From Dendrophyllia cribrosa (taxonomy: Eukaryota; Cnidaria; Anthozoa; Scleractinia; Dendrophylliidae), in NCBI GenBank assembly GCA_024195265.1, contig JAJLRJ010000009.1, positions 6,883,997-6,947,996 of the forward strand: a DNA stretch of 64,000 nt, read 5' to 3'. Shown here piece after piece: positions 22,296 to 33,560 of this stretch (the stretch's first letter is position 1; each line of letters starts with the position of its first letter). Made by a program: the position numbers and the translations under genes. The notes below the pieces were generated by a model that was not told where the DNA came from, did no database searches, and worked only from the letters and a program-made list of their open reading frames with translations.

Positions 22296-24552
22296 GAAAT
22301 CATTTCGTGGGTTTGGGAGTATGACGAAAACTTCGATAACAATATCACTCATGGACTATCTGGAGTGAATGCAATTCAATGGGTAGATTCCATGGGGAAC
22401 CCCACAGTGGTCAGCGGCGAGATGGCAGCGCGTGAACTAGGGCAAAAAGTCACGCGTGTGGAACAAGGCGAGGTTATTGGGGATGTAAATGAGTTGTCCT
22501 TCCGAGACCCTAGTAATTTTAGAGCTGGAGAGCTTCACGCTCACTATTCGTTTTGGGAGGAAGTTGCGGAGCGATGCCCTGAAGTGGCGACTCAAACCGA
22601 TGTCTTGGATTGGATCAAAAATCAAGTTTCTATTTTTCCGTACTTTCGACATTTCAAGGGCTCGTTTAAAGGCGAACAGTACGACTCCGACCGCCCACCC
22701 CACAAGCTGTTTAGAAACAACATGTCATGCAAACCTTTTGTCCGCTTTGTGCAGGAAACTTTGATTAGTCGTCTGGGGACTGGGGCGATATCTTTGGTAG
22801 GGAGAGTTGGAGAGGTGGCTCCGCCGCACATTGTACTACCCCTGACTGTTGAGCCGTCAAAGCCCCGCCTCTGTCATGACGCACGCTATTTGAATCTCTG
22901 GATGAAGGACAATCCTTTCACTCTAGATACCCTTAATGACTTGCCTCGTTATGTAACGGAAGATTCATTTCAAACTGTGTTGGATGATAAGTCTGGGTAT
23001 GATCACATTTTGCTTACAGAGAGTAGCCGTCCTTTCTTTGGTATACAATGGGGTGGCTGGTTTTTTACGTACAATACCTTGCCTTTTGGTTGGAAGGTTT
23101 CTCCTTTTGTTTACCACACGACAGGTCTCTTAGCAACTGGTTTTTTTTCGTTCAATTGGCATTCCATGCCTACTTTACATTGACGATCGTCACAATGGTC
23201 AACTTCAAGTATCGTTTGAGAAAGGGGAATACGCTACCTTCAGTTCGGCAGGTGAACACAATTATGCAGCTGCTAAGTCTGCCATTTTCCTGATCGCCTA
23301 CTATTTAATTGGACTGGGTTATTTTCTTGGTCTTTCGAAATCTATTCTCATCCCAGCAAAGATTGTCCCGTATCTTGGATTTATGGCTGATTCTTCGACA
23401 CAAATGTTTCATCTGATTCCAGAGAAGAAGGATAAATTTATTACCCTTATTCATAAGACACTTGAGTCATCTTATGTCTCAGTTAAAACGTTGCAACGCC
23501 TTGTGGGGAAATGTGTCTCCTTCGCTAGAGCAGTGCCGGCAGCGAAGCTCTTTACAAGAGAAATGAATGCTGCGATCTCAAAGGGCTTACGTTCCCAGAG
23601 GCCGATTTTGTTACGAGGTGCTCTGCGAGAAGAGATCGCGCATTGGCTGTTCCTTGAAAATTGGGATGACCCAATACCATGGCGCGATGAACGCCATATT
23701 CAAGTTTCTGTGGCAACGGATGCATCCTCCTCGGGATGGGGGGCTACGATTGTTTCTCCAAATCACCGTCAGATTTTTGATTATTGGTCTCAGGAAGAGT
23801 GCACATGGGACATTGCAACAAAGGAAGCCATGGCGATTAATAAGATGCTATTATCGTGCTCGGATGAAGTCCGTAATGCGCGTGTCGATGTGCATGTTGA
23901 CAATCAGGCGGTTATTCACGCATGGAACAATCAGGGTGGAAGGAGTGCACAACTAAACAATGCCATGAAGGTGTTATTTTCAACGACTGCTGCTCTGAAT
24001 GTCTTGTTGCATCTTTTGTATGTCCGATCTGCAGATAATCCGGCAGATGGTCCCTCTCGACACAGATCTTCTTCGGATTACTGCCTGGCAGATAGTATGT
24101 GGCAAAAAGTTCAGCGAGAATTTGGGGGCTCTACGGGGCACACGTTTGATCTGATGTCGTTGGATTCCAACGTACAAAAGGACTGGTCTGGGAACAGTCT
24201 TCCTCACTTTACTCCGGTCTCTTCCCCAGGGTCTGCGGGTGTTAACTTCTTTGCCCAGGATCTGACAGCATTCGGGCCTCTCATGCAATGCCCATATGTT
24301 TTTCCACCTCCAGTCTTGGTTGGTCCAGTCCTACGCTATTTACGAAGGATGAAACAAGCATGCACAATCGCTGTTTTGGACAGTTACCCTAAAAAATATT
24401 GGTGGCCTTTATTACATGGTCATGCAAACAAAGCAGTGAAAATGGCTTCTACAGGGGATGACCGTGTACTTCTTGTACCTTCGAATCAAGGTTGGATCCC
24501 ACGCCCAGGCGGAATCCCGGGAGATCTTTGGGTGTTCTCGGTTGTTTTTTAG
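22296..24552 (+). pseudogene. Ngaro-like RT-RNase H polyprotein, one frameshift
   Basis: Opens in phase 0 after acceptor GTTTTCCCTAG at 22295. RT fingers/palm PHIVLPLTVEPSKPRLCHDAR, LDDKSGYDHILL and LPFGWKVSPFVYH lie in one frame up to 23183. The active site YIDDR (about 23176-23190) and everything after is in the +1 frame. The break is a run of eight T at 23141-23148, one more than the frame allows. RNase H follows (TDASSSGWGA, ATKEAMAI, VDNQAV, NPADGPSR: all four acidic residues kept). The remaining about 150 residues (FPPPVLVGPVLRYL, WWPLL) match the post-RNase H region seen in DIRS/Ngaro polymerases. A homopolymer sequencing error is an alternative to real inactivation. Confidence 0.85.
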
Positions 24553-24606
24553 ACGTTTTCTACTGAACTTAGATTGATTTTTGTTCTTATATTCTCTGTT
24601 GTTTAG

Positions 24607-25974
24607 GAACTCCCTTTGGTGGCCAAACTATTTGTACCATCTGTTCGCTGTCCTGTTTGTAGTCGGGCTAATGACAGTGACTTCAGATTTTGCCAGTATT
24701 GTGGTTACAAGAGAAAGATTTTTTCCTCAGGGAAGAAGAGTGATACATTAAAAGTTGATCTTGATTCTTTAGATAAACGGTTACAGCAATTATTGAATTT
24801 TGATCAGGCCACTAGTTATTCGAAACAAAAGGATTCCCTACAAAAGGAATTAGAAACCTTTTTATCAGCCCTGCCAGGACAAGTGTCCTTAGCTACTGTT
24901 TCTCCCCGGGATATATGCCGTTTTCTCATTTTCAAGGATAAGGATGGTCGAACGCAGATCCATCACAATGGTTGCAAATTTGTTGGGCAACGGGGTAAAC
25001 AAACTTGTGGTTGTCCTTTCCGATTATCTTATAAAACTGTAGATTCTTATATTGGAAAACTAAGATCTATTTTTCACGCCATTGGGAGGGAGGGTGAATG
25101 GGATAAAAGGCTGGGATTAGGCAATCCTGCAGCAGATAAATCCGTTAAGGATTATCTTCGTGTGGTGACTGCGGAGCAATTAAGGGCAAGGGTAACCCCT
25201 AAGCAGGCGACGCCTTTCTTTATTGACAAACTTACCCAGCTTTCTCTTTTCTTGGAAAAGCGCCTGGTACAATCCATTAATAAGCCGCTGCAATGTTTCA
25301 TTATCGCTCGGGACCAGGCCTACTTCAAAACAGTTTTCTTCAGTGGTGATCGCCCCGGGGACTTGGGCCAAGTTAAGGTAGCTGAAATTTTGCGTTTTCC
25401 CAATGATGATGGGTTTTTGTTTAATCATGTGTGGGGGAAAACCCTAAGGGATGGTGACTCCAATGTTTTTGGAATAAGAAGAAATCCACAATCCGTTATT
25501 TGTCCCATTAGAGGCATTGAACGTTATGTTGATATTGCTCGGGGAATGCAGGTTGACCTTACCCGCGGCTATTTATTCCGCCCAACAACACCTGATGGTG
25601 GGATATCGGATGCCTCCCTTACTTCAGCTACTGCAGAGGCCCGACTTAAATTTTATTTAAATGAAATGGGGGAGAATGACGGCGAAACGTTGCATGGGTT
25701 TCGATCAGGGTGCGCAATAACCTTAGCTCTGTCAGGGGCAGAATTAACAGAGATAATGGATCATGTTGGGTGGAACCGCAGGCACACTGCTTTACATTAC
25801 CTACAGTTAGCAAAAGTACTGAACCCTTTTGGGGCTTCTGCTAAACTAGCGTCCAGTGAAGTGATGAATGTTAATAATACATGGACGGACATGAATGAAC
25901 TGAAGCGCTTCCTTTGCGCTTTTCCATCTATTAGTTCACAGAAGAGACCTTTTCAGACTGATAAGCAAGATTAG
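24607..25974 (+). CDS. Ngaro-like tyrosine recombinase
   Basis: Integrase of the element, opening in phase 0 after TTCTCTGTTGTTTAG (24606); no ATG near the start, so it probably needs a spliced leader. The N-terminus has a zinc-ribbon-like CPVCSRAND...CQYCGYKR. A second Cys cluster is HHNGCKFVGQRGKQTCGCPF. The catalytic domain has Arg in FFSGDRPGDL, H-x-x-R in LHGFRSG, His in MDHVGW and the nucleophile Tyr in ALHYLQL, so R-H-R-H-Y is complete. About 455 residues; stop at 25974, AATAAA at 26083 and 26107. It would act in the nucleus to insert circular cDNA. Intact reading frame, unlike the RT. Confidence 0.87.
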   Translation, partial: ELPLVAKLFVPSVRCPVCSRANDSDFRFCQYCGYKRKIFSSGKKSDTLKVDLDSLDKRLQQLLNFDQATSYSKQKDSLQKELETFLSALPGQVSLATVSPRDICRFLIFKDKDGRTQIHHNGCKFVGQRGKQTCGCPFRLSYKTVDSYIGKLRSIFHAIGREGEWDKRLGLGNPAADKSVKDYLRVVTAEQLRARVTPKQATPFFIDKLTQLSLFLEKRLVQSINKPLQCFIIARDQAYFKTVFFSGDRPGDLGQVKVAEILRFPNDDGFLFNHVWGKTLRDGDSNVFGIRRNPQSVICPIRGIERYVDIARGMQVDLTRGYLFRPTTPDGGISDASLTSATAEARLKFYLNEMGENDGETLHGFRSGCAITLALSGAELTEIMDHVGWNRRHTALHYLQLAKVLNPFGASAKLASSEVMNVNNTWTDMNELKRFLCAFPSISSQKRPFQTDKQD

Positions 25975-26136
25975 CTATGTAATAGACGTTTTTGTGATCT
26001 ACCAATATACTGTTTTGGGTAGGTTTGGGAATTGTAAGGTTTGGGGTATTCATAGATAAATTGATGTTTGTTGTAAGTAAGAAATAAAGGAAAGAGCTTG
26101 TCATGAAATAAAGTTGAACAGTATGGCGTGAGTGGC

Positions 26137-26545
26137 GCTGAGCAATATTATTTCCCATATCTTATTTCAACTGAGCATGAATAGAGTGTTATGAAATAGA
26201 TTACTATTCATAACACTCCTAATGATATGCGAAACTGAAATACATTAAATTAACACATCCTTTGCGATTCAATGCACGCAGGCATGTGCAGAAGGGTGTC
26301 CTAAGGGTATAAATACTGAGTCAAAGCAGAATAGCACTCCTTTCGTGCTTAGTCTCAGCCAGCGGAGCAGTGATGGAGGGATCGGCCCACCCGCCCACCC
26401 TGACAAAATTCGCGTGGGTCAAAAACACTGCTACCCTAAGCCAAGCTGTTCCAGCTTGGCTTAGACCGCTGAGCAATATTATTTCCCATATCTTATTTCA
26501 ACTGAGCATGAATAGAGTGTTATGAAATAGATTACTATTCGTAAC
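26137..26545 (+). repeat. B1-A2-B2 terminus of the Ngaro-like element
   Basis: B1 (about 26137-26205) and B2 (26467-26545) share CGCTGAGCAATATTATTTCC through ATTACTATTC. A2 lies between them. The overlap of B1 and A2 at ATTACTATTCATAAC mirrors the element's left end, the junction expected of a circular intermediate. Confidence 0.85.
26436..26464. other. Perfect hairpin between A2 and B2
   Basis: A 13-bp perfect stem (CTAAGCCAAGCTG) with a TTC loop, immediately before B2. It could form in the 3' end of element RNA; role unknown. Confidence 0.75.
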
Positions 26546-27243
26546 GCAAGCCAGTTATTAGCATGTTTCGGAAAATTCTTCGGAAAGCAATCGAGCGTTC
26601 TGTTCGATGCAAATAAATGTTTTGCTAAAGTTTTGCACGTGCATATGAAACTTTAAAACAATACTCGTGAATAATGAGGACTCTCACTTGTAAACTCAAA
26701 ATCTGCGGGAGTAAATTGGTACATTGGGGGCCCTATATTATTGCCTTGCATGTCTTCAATGCCCTTGAAACTTGCAGGCCATATAAATTGATAATTAATT
26801 TCCAGATTGTCAATTTTAAAAAAAAATTATCTCGCTGTTTTCAAATAATCATCACATTTGTAGGCGTAGACCAAATTACATACAAAAATGGCAACAATGA
26901 GCAGCTGAACGCACGCTAATCAAATCCTTCTTTCTCGCAATCGGCCAAAGCAACCCCCTCACTTTTTCCCACACTATTTCAAATGGAGTCAAACTATTTT
27001 GAGATGAAACTGCATTCCCATCGCGCATCGTTTTCTTTAGATATTAGCCAATAAGGTCGATAGTATGTTTTTCACTGTATTTACAATCCCCAAAACTTCA
27101 TCCCCCAAAATTTCAAGAACGCTCTCATACATTTCTTTTAAACTTTGTCCAGTTGAAGCCCATGGTCTAATTAATTAGTCCAGTAGCGGGTTTTACAAAA
27201 AATTCTCTCGATCTAGAGAAACTCCGCAACTTGTGAATTTCGG
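26541..27243. repeat. Right arm of the 0.7-kb inverted repeat
   Basis: Reverse complement of 18303-19018. Its outer end abuts unrelated sequence at about 27244. The B2 end of the Ngaro-like element abuts the inner end of this arm. Confidence 0.8.
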
Positions 27244-30060
27244 AGGATCACCATTCTGTTGCCATGGAAGCACCGATGTAAACAAATCCTATACTCACAT
27301 AAAGTTCAGTGTATTGTGTGTTTGCATGCAAAGTGGCTTGTCTTTTTATGCGCAACAACAAAAGATATGGCCCATTAAAATTGAAAGGGTGTGTACTTGA
27401 GAAATGGGTACGAGCCTCCTTAATTGCTACATGGTTGCAGACGGCAATCGAAATCCAACAATAACTCATTCCTGCCAATTAACTGTACTGCCATGTATAT
27501 CAGTCATACATATAACAAGTTATGAGCCACAGCTATGTTTAAAAAGTTTAAAAATTAATTAACTATTATATGAACGTTTATGGTAAAATTCAAGTACTTT
27601 TTTTGTGGATTTTCAGTGTCAAATTTCGGCTTTCACGAAATCAATACATAAGATCATATTTCAGGTGCTGAAATGAAATAATGTTTTCCATGACAAGAAT
27701 TTTTTACAGGAGATGAATTTCACTGAGACGACAACACATTTTGTCATCTGCCCACTTGTTAATCATTACAAAATTACACATGCATTATAGTTAGTTTGTT
27801 ATAAAGTTGAAGAAAAGACAATATACTGTTTGTTGCATCTTTTCAAGACCACATGTGGCATGAAAACATGATTGTGAAGTAGGTTTCAATTGTGGTGTGA
27901 CTGTAACATAATTTATGCATTAGGTGAACCTAATCTCACCTGACTCTAGATCAAAAATGAGTTCGGCAAACAGACATGCATTTAAATTGCAATGTAAGTT
28001 GAAGTTGTTTGTGCCCTGAAAATGTTATCTATGCATTTACAGCCGCTTTTTTGTCTTTTCTTTCAAACTTAAGTTATAATCACTTTGAATGCAAATTAAA
28101 GTTCTCAGATTATGAACAGGCTAAGTCACACATATTTGTTTGAACAATCATGGCATGTTTTATACCAAAATATAAAGGTCGTGTTTTCACATGATTGTTT
28201 ACGTATGCTCGATGCGATACTGTACATCCATTCATTTCTTGAAGCTTGAATTATTTTTTGAATGTGGAAGTATGACAAGCGATTCTCTTAACTTACATCA
28301 TTTCCTTTACCTGTATATTTGTTTTAATCATTTTTCATTAATTTTAATTTTTTAAGTATTAATAAATTAACTGATTTTTTCGTAATGATTTTCGTTAACT
28401 GCTGCTTAAAAAATAATCAAGCATTCTTGGGACCGAAAGGGTGGCTAATATGTTCACTCGTTCTAATGGAACCTGAAAAGTGTCTTGAGTTTAAGCATGA
28501 TCTGTTCAGTGGCTCTTTACACTCTTGAAAGTTATAGAGAAATATTTACTTCTTTGGTCTTCTGATCATCGCATTCTTTGATTGAAGAACCAGACACGTG
28601 TAGCTGCCAACGGCAAGCTGACTTGGCAACGCAGCCCAGCAAGACATCTTTGCTCTTCAAATTTTCATGCCTGTTTACACATAAAATTAATTACTTTTAA
28701 ATAAACATACTAAGGCAATTATAACATTGTGCTTGCAAAAAGAAAAACCAAGATATGAAACAAAGCACAGCGTCCAATTTAATGGGAGGTTGCTGGAAAA
28801 TCAAATAATATAAGCTTAATTACATGACTTTTTAATAAACTGTTTTTATTGGGCATCTGATCTGAAAATGTTATTAGTTTATACTGTTGGAACAGTAAAA
28901 TGTATCTTTGTTAGAAATTAATATTAATTTCACCCAAATGTAAAACTAAAAGTAGAACAGAAGAACTTACCACTTGTAAAGAAAAAAATTGTAAGTTGTA
29001 AATTGTAAATTGTAAGCATGGTGCCTACGACCATTGGGACATTCCACTTTTTAGCCGCACCCCCCCCCCCCCCCCCCCTAAAGAAGGACATGTTTTGCAA
29101 AGAAGGGTTCGGATTTTTTCTTCAAAGAAGCCGACAAAATTTGGAGCCTTCGGATTTTTTTTTCAAAGGTGCCGACAGAAAAATCAACCCGTTCTGATTT
29201 CATTTTTCAAAGGGCGCCGACAATAAATTGAGGGTTCGGATTCCTGCCATCTTTAGGGGGGGTGCGGATAGAAAATGGAAAGTCCCATTATTTAGACTCT
29301 GTCAAGTTCAATGTGATGCACCCAAAACATATGAATTAGTTTTTAAACATGGAGCTCAATGTTCTATGCAGCAAAAACTTCAACATTCCCTGTAGCAAGA
29401 TTGTGTATCACAAATGAAATATGCGATGTTGAAGTGCAATTTTAAGCTTAAGTATTATGAACAAACAATTCGGTTTTCTAGAAACTGGTATCCCGCCATT
29501 TTGAGTTGGCAAATGACAGATAAAATTAATGATGAATGAAACGGATATCCAGGGTTTGTCATTAATATAAAAAGTTCACTAAATAGCCTCGTTGTGTGAC
29601 CTTGTATTTCATAAACAAGCATCAAAAGCTAACATTTTATATACGAAAAGGATTAGCTGGAAATAAGCTTAAATAAAGTTCATTCTGTTTGTTTACCGGC
29701 AAGTTTAATAGAAGTCTGAGAAAGCAAATATCCGTGTTGGAACGCTTGAGAACTCTTAGATCTTGTTTAAGGCTTAATTTAATTTTTTAAATGTCAAAGA
29801 GACTTACCTTTTAATCTTAAGTGAAGTTTGAGTCAAAGAAAGGTGGAAAGATTATTATCCAAACGATCTTCTGAACGCAGGAAAATCAGCATATTTTTTT
29901 CTCTTCGACTCACTCTGTACGCGTCAGATGTATCTTGGTTGTGATTGGTCAAAGAGAAATGGCAACCGGCGGAAAGCGCGGGAAACTGGCTGCCTCGGCT
30001 CCAGTCATCTTATCGTCCGGCAACGTGACAAGATGTTCAAAAGAAAAGCAAAGTCGTCAT
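27244..30060. other. Interior of the CACTG element, no gene seen
   Basis: About 2.8 kb of AT-rich sequence with no convincing ORF. It holds one recognisable MITE (29035-29287) and a C homopolymer (about 29050-29069). Confidence 0.6.
29035..29287. mobile_element. MITE with TGGGAC ends
   Basis: Inverted ends TGGGACATTCCACTTTTTAG and the complement of TAGAAAATGGAAAGTCCCA, with C/G runs just inside. Internal degenerate repeats of TTCGGATTTTTTCTTCAAAG and GCCGACA, about three copies. Confidence 0.7.
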
Positions 30061-30682
30061 ATCTTTCACTTCATCTTTGAAGCTCGTCACAGGTGAAGTC
30101 AAAGTTCTTAGTCAGTGTTTGACCTCACCTTTGACAAATGTCAAAAGAAACGAATACCAAAGCCGTCATATCTTTGACTGTACCTTTGACGCGTGTCAAA
30201 GGCGAAGTCAAAGTTGTTTACATATTTGACCTCGCCTTTGACAGGGGGCCAAAAGAATATCAAAGCTGTCATATCTTTGACTTCACCTTTAACGCGCGTC
30301 AAAGGTGAAGTCAAATACGTCGTCGTATTTGACCTCGCCTTTGTCCCGTCTTCAAAGGTATATGCAAAGCCGTTATATATTTGACATCACCTGTGACGCG
30401 CGTCAAAGGCGAAGTCAAAGTTGTTTCCACATTTGACCTCGCCTTTGACAGGTATCAAAAAAATATCAAAGCTGTCATATCTTTGACTTCACCTTTGGCG
30501 CACGTCAAAGGTGAAGTCAAACACGTCGTCGTATTTGACTTCGCCTTTGTCCCATCTCAAAGGTATATGTAAAGCCGTTATACATTTGACATCACCTTTG
30601 ACGCGCGTCAAAAGTGATGTCAAAGTCGATGCCACATTTGACCACACCTTTGATGAAAGTCAAAGGTATAGCAAATCCAATA
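30060..30682. repeat. Right subterminal repeat array
   Basis: Multiple TTTGACNNNACCTTTGACGCGCGTC-like units, for example near 30288, 30393 and 30598. Short open frames through it reflect the repeat period. Counterpart of the array at 16445-17100 inside the CACTG element. Confidence 0.78.
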
Positions 30683-30697
30683 TTTCGTGCAGTGCTA

Positions 30698-31776
30698 TAA
30701 TTCAAATAGCCCACCGCCCGTAGCGCAATTGTTTGTGCTCCTTAAGGGCACGCTTTGCGAGGAATGTTTTTGAAGCCGTTCAAAAAACTCGCCTTCGCCT
30801 CGACTTTTGAAACCTGATAATACACTACTGTTCGTTTTTTAAACAGTACTTAATCCAATCTTCAATTGTTTTGTCCAGTGTACTATTGTTCGACTATGAC
30901 GTGATTTTCCACTTTCATTGCAAAACTGCTTCTGGTGAAACTACATTTTTACTCATATTTTTATTTATTTATGCATTCATTCATTTGTCCATTTATATAA
31001 ATTATATACACATTTATTTATACACTTTTTATTTTTCTAAATTGACAGAGTTCTTTGTAGCAGATAAGTGCAGGACTCCAACAGGACAAGTACCACTACG
31101 ATCTTTTCGCCATGCAAGAGTACTGCATTTGAATGATGACACCATACGATTTCGTTGGCAGACTCAAAAGTTAGAACTACAATACAAGTCTCCGTAATTG
31201 ACTCTAGAAGTGACATAAAGGGACAGTGTGACCAAATTTTAGTATTAATGCGAAAAACATATTTGGGAACCTCAAATAATGCTGAAGTTACGTTAACAAT
31301 TACTATATTATTGCACTGAAAACATAGCGGAAAACTCGGATGGAAATGGATTGCAACTTTAAAAAATGGTCATTATTTTTCAAGTTTTTCCAGATCCCTT
31401 GTGTTTTGAAAAAAAAATCGTTGAAATCTGTTTATGGTTTGTTCGAAGAATCACTTGTTGTTCACTTGTAAAATTCCTATAGATACGTAAGAAACCTCAC
31501 GTATCGGGTCAGTTGTACAATAAAAGACGATCAAGCGTCAATGACAGTGAATTATTTGTATTTGAAGATGGACTTGGTGTTGTACTGTTACCATTTTCGG
31601 GTGAAGCTTAAATCAGTTCGGAAATACAACAGTTAGTAAGTAAATCTAGAAGCACAGAAGCACTTCTGGGCAGTTTAACGGGTTCAACCCTTACAACAAG
31701 AGTCTCATCATGTGACTAAAGCTAGGGAAAAAGACGTGGGTGACTAACAGCGATGCAAGCTTTTATACGACATTAA
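30698..31776. other. Spacer between two elements
   Basis: Unique-looking AT-rich DNA with a fragment (about 31095-31190) of the repeat family at 12236-12415. No gene recognised. Confidence 0.55.
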
Positions 31777-32399
31777 GGAGGCTCGGCTATCGTAGGGTGT
31801 ATGTTTTGAAATCAAAATTTCGCAGGCAAGACATGCTTCGATTGCTTTCATTCTTCACCAAGTTTATGAAATGTGATCAAAGTTTATGTGTTACTGGTTT
31901 CCAAGTGACAGCGGTTACCATAGCAACGCCAGCTTATTGCCCTAATTATTCTTTGAAACAATGTTATTTTTCTCAAAATCCAGTCAGACACTTTATAATG
32001 AATTTTGTAGTACACTCGTATCACTTGCTGCAGACCAAGTTTCAAGAAAAAATTTAAAGATGGTTTTCGAGAAAATCAAAAGTCGTTTTTTAGGACATGT
32101 TAGGCAAAACAGTCATAAAGCAAATAATTTACATAAAGCAAAATATTTCCAAAATGCCCTTACATATTATTTTAAAACAGCCAGCCGTTAAAATAATGAT
32201 TGCAAAGTAAAGGACATTAGATTTTAAGAAAAACGACATTAATCAACTTTCTCGTGTTTGATAAAATCTCGGTATTAATTGCATAATGATATATCAAGAA
32301 CAATTTGGTGTGGTTGAAAATGGGGAAGTGGGTGACAAAGTGCTCCACTAAAAAAATCAGCCCCGTGTACTCCTGGAGTATTGCGCTAAGAAAAACGTA

Positions 32400-32585
32400 C
32401 GGCCTAGGAGGATGGGGCACGGCCTGGATGGAGAGGAGGGAGTTGGGCCTCTTCTCAGGGCCGGCTGTGACCATTCCTGGGTAGAGAGGAGGAAGTTGGG
32501 CCAGCTCTCTGAGTGGAGGGAGATGGGCCTCAACTAGCCTAGATCTAAGGAGTACATAATGGAGGGAGTTGGGCCTACATAATTT
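32400..32585. repeat. Degenerate GGAGGGAGTTGGGCCT repeats
   Basis: About five irregularly spaced copies of GGAGGGAGTTGGGCC/T in 185 bp. No gene supported; the antisense ORF across it is probably fortuitous. Confidence 0.6.
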
Positions 32586-32704
32586 CGAGTCTAGGGGGCA
32601 AACGTGTGACAAAAGGAGCACTTCATCGGCCCCACAAAATGCAAAGCACTCTCCCATTGACGAACCACAATAATACAAGTAAAAACAGCAACAAGAAGCG
32701 AGTA

Positions 32705-33560
32705 AAAATTTACAATAGGTTCACTAATGTCTGAGGAACCTTTGCCAGAACTGAGGGTGGGGTTCTAATGTATCTCTCGAAACAGTCTGAAGACCATCTA
32801 CCCAAAACCTTAATTAACCATGGGGGTAAATTTGCTGAAGCAGCCGTTGTAGCTTCTCCTATACAAAAACTATTTCCAGCGAATTCACTCCAGTCCATCG
32901 CTCCCTTAGAAAATAAAAGCTTTGTTTCACGTGTGAGTTTTTCCCGACTAAGGAATGAGCCGATGCGTAGGAAAAAGGGGGCCTTGCATGGCGAAAATAG
33001 GGCATAGGTTTGAGTTTGTCCTCCTAATTACTATGTTTTGTCCCTTTCTAAAAGGGTCTGTTTTTGAAACTTTTATCCGTACTAGCATATACTTGGGAGA
33101 AGACTGAGGCATAAACGTCAAATCTGATACCGTTAAGTGATGTTTGGGGTCAAAATTGGAATTACATGTCGACCCATGTCAGTTCACCTATACGAAAGAA
33201 AACCAAAACATCAAGGGTCATTGCTGCCCAGACCGATAGTGAATTTTTGTTGTCAGTATATTTGACATTGAGAAGGTGGTAGAATATATTTAACAGGTGC
33301 AATGTGATTGGTCTGCGGACTTTAGAATGTAGCCCCTTAGAACGTTTTATTCCACGAAGAATAAGCTGCAGGCGAATAAAATTTGCCACATTCAGCTCAT
33401 AGCCGTTCTGGAACCGGTAGTGTTTTATGGCGAGGATAAATAATTCTTGAGAGTAGTATGTTGTACTGAACGAGCAATGTAGACTGAAAAGTTGATCAAT
33501 GTATCCTCGCACACCAGAACTGTATGTTTTCTTAGTGTTGTGGGCAAGGGCCATACCCAG
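32705..33560 (-). pseudogene. Decayed DIRS-like tyrosine recombinase
   Basis: The N-terminal core-binding part is readable at 33554-33162 (AHNTKKTYSSGVRGYIDQL, then VFFRIGELTW). The C-terminal catalytic part is at 32898-32710 (SFCIGEATTAA, LIKVLGRWSSDCFERYIRTP). Between them are stops and frame changes. The expected H-x-x-R box reads NSFC, so both catalytic residues are lost, while the final Tyr (ERYIRTP) remains. Of a different lineage from the Ngaro-like recombinase at 24607. Nonfunctional. Confidence 0.78.

Larger units (their letters stand above)
19366..26545 (+). mobile_element. Ngaro-like tyrosine-recombinase retrotransposon
   Basis: A 7180-bp element with gag (CCHC knuckle), RT-RNase H and tyrosine recombinase in that order. 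Ends are split direct repeats: A1 19366-19535 at the left; B1 (about 26137-26205), A2 (26201-26370) and B2 (26467-26545) at the right. The A1-ORFs-B1A2B2 layout is the Ngaro hallmark, unlike the inverted ends of DIRS1. It replicates by reverse transcription and integrates as a circle through the recombinase, usually without target duplication. A1 and A2 are nearly identical, so insertion was fairly recent, but RT has a frameshift. Confidence 0.88.
16433..30694. mobile_element. 14.26-kb CACTG-ended DNA element (CMC/EnSpm-like)
   Basis: Left end CACTGCACGAAA at 16433; right end is its reverse complement, finishing at 30694. Both are bordered by CTA (16430-16432 and 30695-30697), a 3-bp target duplication. 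Just inside each end lies an array of short TTTGAC...GTCAAAG repeats. CACTA/CACTG tips, 3-bp duplications and subterminal repeats are together typical of EnSpm/CACTA (CMC) transposons. No transposase is visible, so it is probably non-autonomous. Without the Ngaro insertion (7.18 kb) it is about 7.1 kb. Confidence 0.75.

Noticed and set aside
30193..30723. Short overlapping ORFs with LTSPLTRVKGEVK repeats as a repeat protein
   Set aside because: They are translations of the CACTG element's subterminal array.
31740..32057. 105-codon ORF as a gene
   Set aside because: It lies in the inverted end of a dispersed repeat that also occurs at 35650-35850 and 63460-64000.
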